The translations under genes were made by a program, and so were the position numbers. A DNA stretch of 12,633 bases from Gammaproteobacteria bacterium (GTDB taxonomy: Bacteria; Pseudomonadota; Gammaproteobacteria; Arenicellales; Arenicellaceae), in the NCBI GenBank assembly GCA_003485905.1, contig DNHK01000292.1:1-12633 (forward strand). Direction: 5' to 3'. The notes beneath the pieces are model-generated. The model did not search any database. It was not told where the DNA came from and was given only the letters and a program-made list of their open reading frames with translations. This document shows, piece by piece, positions 11,075 through 12,633 of this stretch; the stretch's first letter is position 1, and every line of letters begins with the position of its first letter.

Positions 11075-11290
11075 TTATTCAGTCGAACTTGCCGATTGAA
11101 TGATAGTGGCCTTTGGCCCTCGTGGTCCGTCCTCGACCTCATATTCAACTTCTTGCCCTTCATTGAGCAATTTGTATCCATCCATCTGAATTGCTGAGAA
11201 ATGTGCAAAAACTTCGTCTCCGCCTTCGGCAGGTGTAATAAACCCGAACCCTTTAGCAGAATTAAACCATTTAACTGTGCCGTTAAGCAT
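11075..11290 (-). CDS. cspD: Cold-shock-domain protein, CspD-like
   Basis: The 71 residues form a single cold-shock domain, an OB-fold that binds single-stranded RNA and [21 protein letters not shown] contains RNP1 (KGFGFI, 14-19), and [10 protein letters not shown] contains RNP2 (VFAHF, 27-31). The C-terminal [12 protein letters not shown] is typical of the family. The CspD label rests on position: in Pseudomonas and E. coli this gene lies divergently beside clpS-clpA, as here. In E. coli CspD is made in stationary phase and inhibits replication; whether this protein does so is unknown. The ATG at 11290 follows AGGGGGA at a suitable distance, one of the few clear ribosome sites here. The leader contains a 10-bp hairpin. 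The short acidic tail (SASSTE) is not part of the fold. Confidence 0.93.
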   Translation of the reverse strand: MLNGTVKWFNSAKGFGFITPAEGGDEVFAHFSAIQMDGYKLLNEGQEVEYEVEDGPRGPKATIIQSASSTE

Positions 11291-11318
11291 ATCTGTAAAT
11301 CCCCCTTTGAAAACCCAA

Positions 11319-11346
11319 ACTGCGTAAAGTTGTTAATTTACGCAGT
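11319..11346 (-). other. 10-bp perfect hairpin in the cold-shock gene leader
   Basis: ACTGCGTAAA and TTTACGCAGT are exact reverse complements around an 8-base loop (GTTGTTAA). The stem begins 28 bases upstream of the cold-shock start codon and just upstream of its ribosome site. Cold-shock mRNAs are known for structured leaders that control translation with temperature, so a role in expression is plausible. It could also be an operator, since the arms are symmetrical. Confidence 0.5.
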
Positions 11347-11399
11347 CAACCGCGTATATGTACATCATAGGCGTGCACATAATATTGCGTGGTGCACAC

Positions 11400-11428
11400 A
11401 TTCTTTCGCTATTTTGTTGTTTGGTCAA
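11400..11428 (-). promoter_or_regulatory. Candidate promoter for the cold-shock gene
   Basis: On the minus strand TTGACC (11423-11428) and AAGAAT (11400-11405) are separated by 17 bases. The -35 element is close to consensus; the -10 element matches at four of six positions. Transcription would start near 11393 and give a leader of about 100 bases containing the hairpin at 11319-11346. Two copies of the palindrome GTGCAC (11373-11378 and 11392-11397) lie around the predicted start. Confidence 0.3.
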
Positions 11429-11538
11429 GTAAATTGGGGGCAAAGATTTATTGCATTAACTGGTAAAATGTATCTGAATTAACTTGAAATTTAAGCTTTA
11501 GCCATCAAACTCATAGCTAATTATCTCTCGTTTTAAAT

Positions 11539-11970
11539 GTGGTCCCGACCTATCATTGGGCTAGAACAGTTATTCTGAATAAAATTGAAGTGATCCGTCA
11601 TAGTAGAACAGTTAGTCAGGGCTCGGACGAGCCCACTGAGGAAGATTATGGCGATGTCGATGGCCTGGTGCTTGAAGAAACCAAGCCTAAGTTAAAACGG
11701 CCGCCACTCTATAAAGTGTTATTACTGAATGACGATTACACACCGATGGATTTCGTGGTGGGGATTTTGCAAGGCTACTTTATGTTATCTCAGGAGCAAT
11801 CTGTACAAGTGATGTTAAACGTTCATCAGCGTGGTGTAGGCGTATGTGGCGTTTATCCTAGAGAAATTGCGGAAACGAAAGTAGATCAGGTAATGCAGGC
11901 GGCCAGAGAAAATCAGCATCCGTTGCAATGTGTTATGGAACCAGAATCCGACGATGGTGAGGAAAACTAA
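11539..11970 (+). CDS. clpS: ATP-dependent Clp protease adaptor ClpS
   Basis: ClpS binds N-terminal Phe, Leu, Tyr and Trp degrons and hands those proteins to ClpAP. The core [20 protein letters not shown] shows the adaptor fold, with NDDYTPM forming the degron pocket. [19 protein letters not shown] carries the conserved second half of the pocket and the ClpA-contact helix, and [13 protein letters not shown] is the usual C-terminus. The start is uncertain. GTG 11539 gives 143 residues, longer than the usual 105-125. GTG 11590 (EVIRHSRT onward) gives 126, similar to Pseudomonas ClpS, and is at least as likely. Neither has a clear ribosome site. The flexible acidic N-terminal extension ([14 protein letters not shown]) is expected, since that part enters the ClpA pore. 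The TAA stop overlaps the clpA ATG by one base (TAATG), so the two are translated together. Confidence 0.93.
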   Translation: MVPTYHWARTVILNKIEVIRHSRTVSQGSDEPTEEDYGDVDGLVLEETKPKLKRPPLYKVLLLNDDYTPMDFVVGILQGYFMLSQEQSVQVMLNVHQRGVGVCGVYPREIAETKVDQVMQAARENQHPLQCVMEPESDDGEEN

Positions 11971-12633
11971 TGTTATCAGCCGAGATTGAAAAAACGATTA
12001 GTTTTGCAGTGCAAGTTGCTCAGGAAGCGCATCATGAATTTGTTACTACTGAACATCTGCTGCTTGCTTTGCTTGATAATCGCTCTGCGCAGCAAGTAAT
12101 CAGTGCTTGTGGCGGAGAAATCGAGTTATTACGAGATGACTTGGTCAAGTATATGGAAGAGCATCTACCGCATTTGCCCGATGAGGAAGATTTTCAAACT
12201 CAGCCAAGTATCGGTTTTCAGCGCGTTATTCAACGGGCGGTTTTACATGTGCAGGGTTCAGGGAAAGGTCAAGTTGAAGGCGCTAATGTACTAATTGCGC
12301 TATTTGCCGAAAAAGATTCTTACGCAGCTTATTTTCTCGATCAACAAGATATAACTCGTTACGATGCTGTTAGCTATATTTCACACGGTGTATTGTCTGA
12401 TGATAGCGACCAGATACCAGAACTACCTGCGCCAGATCAAGCCGGTGAAGAACCGCAAACGGGGCCACTTGAATCATACACGCAGAACCTGAATGAGCTA
12501 GCTCTGGAGGGGCGTATAGACCCATTGATCGGACGCGAAAAAGAATTGGAGCGGACGGTACAGATTTTATGTCGTAGACGCAAAAATAACCCGTTGTTTG
12601 TCGGTGAATCAGGTGTGGGTAAAACCGCAATTG
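11970..12633 (+). CDS. clpA: ATP-dependent Clp protease ATP-binding subunit ClpA (C-terminus beyond window)
   Basis: ClpA is the AAA+ unfoldase that feeds proteins to the ClpP peptidase. The 221 codons present cover the N-domain ([20 protein letters not shown] and the paired helical repeat beginning [20 protein letters not shown]), which docks ClpS. An acidic, Pro-rich linker follows ([20 protein letters not shown]), then the start of the first AAA+ module ([34 protein letters not shown]). The Walker A motif GESGVGKT lies at the right end, just before the cut. The linker and the N-domain type separate it from ClpB and ClpC. The ATG at 11970 shares a base with the clpS stop and follows GAGGA at a proper distance. 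The rest, including Walker B, the second AAA+ module and the ClpP-binding loop, is outside the window. Confidence 0.97.
   Translation, partial: MLSAEIEKTISFAVQVAQEAHHEFVTTEHLLLALLDNRSAQQVISACGGEIELLRDDLVKYMEEHLPHLPDEEDFQTQPSIGFQRVIQRAVLHVQGSGKGQVEGANVLIALFAEKDSYAAYFLDQQDITRYDAVSYISHGVLSDDSDQIPELPAPDQAGEEPQTGPLESYTQNLNELALEGRIDPLIGREKELERTVQILCRRRKNNPLFVGESGVGKTAI

Overview
The window reads as chromosomal DNA of a gammaproteobacterium. Gene content and order from purB to clpA (purB, mnmA, a NudJ-type Nudix gene, monomeric isocitrate dehydrogenase, a CspD-like gene, clpS, clpA) match a block I know from Pseudomonas and its relatives. Base composition is moderate and coding is dense, with no sign of phage, plasmid or transposase. 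I cannot name the species.

Left part, 1-2300, all on the minus strand. Reading downstream from comF there is a small exported-looking protein gene, the N-terminal quarter of a pilS-like sensor kinase, the last 33 codons of pilC, and a nearly complete pilD running off the window. The pilS piece joins the pilC piece out of frame at about 829-848. Everything expected between them (the pilS kinase domain, and in many relatives pilR, pilB, pilA and most of pilC) is absent. This is either a real deletion that disables type IV pilus assembly or an assembly join; it is the clearest anomaly here.

Middle part, 2425-8268. purB, an RluF-type pseudouridine synthase gene, pyrD and comF run on the minus strand, and mnmA with a NudJ-like gene lies further upstream on the same strand. 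In E. coli and Pseudomonas, hflD sits between mnmA and purB. Here hflD is missing, and its place is taken by a gene on the opposite strand for a small RIO/Kdo-kinase-like protein kinase. A possible frameshifted small gene lies between that kinase and purB.

Right part, 8269-12633. A 372-base divergent spacer leads into monomeric NADP-dependent isocitrate dehydrogenase (plus strand). This converges on a CspD-type cold-shock gene (minus), with a 13-bp perfect hairpin between them. After a divergent spacer come clpS and clpA, which overlap by one base; clpA is cut by the window edge. ClpS delivers N-degron substrates to ClpA, so these two genes form one functional unit. The other genes are housekeeping: purine and pyrimidine synthesis, tRNA and rRNA modification, nucleotide hydrolysis and the TCA cycle.

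I found no CRISPR array, intact tRNA or rRNA gene, insertion sequence, or recognisable defence or biosynthetic system. The unusual content is the pil deletion junction, the hflD replacement, two possibly frameshifted small genes and several hairpins.
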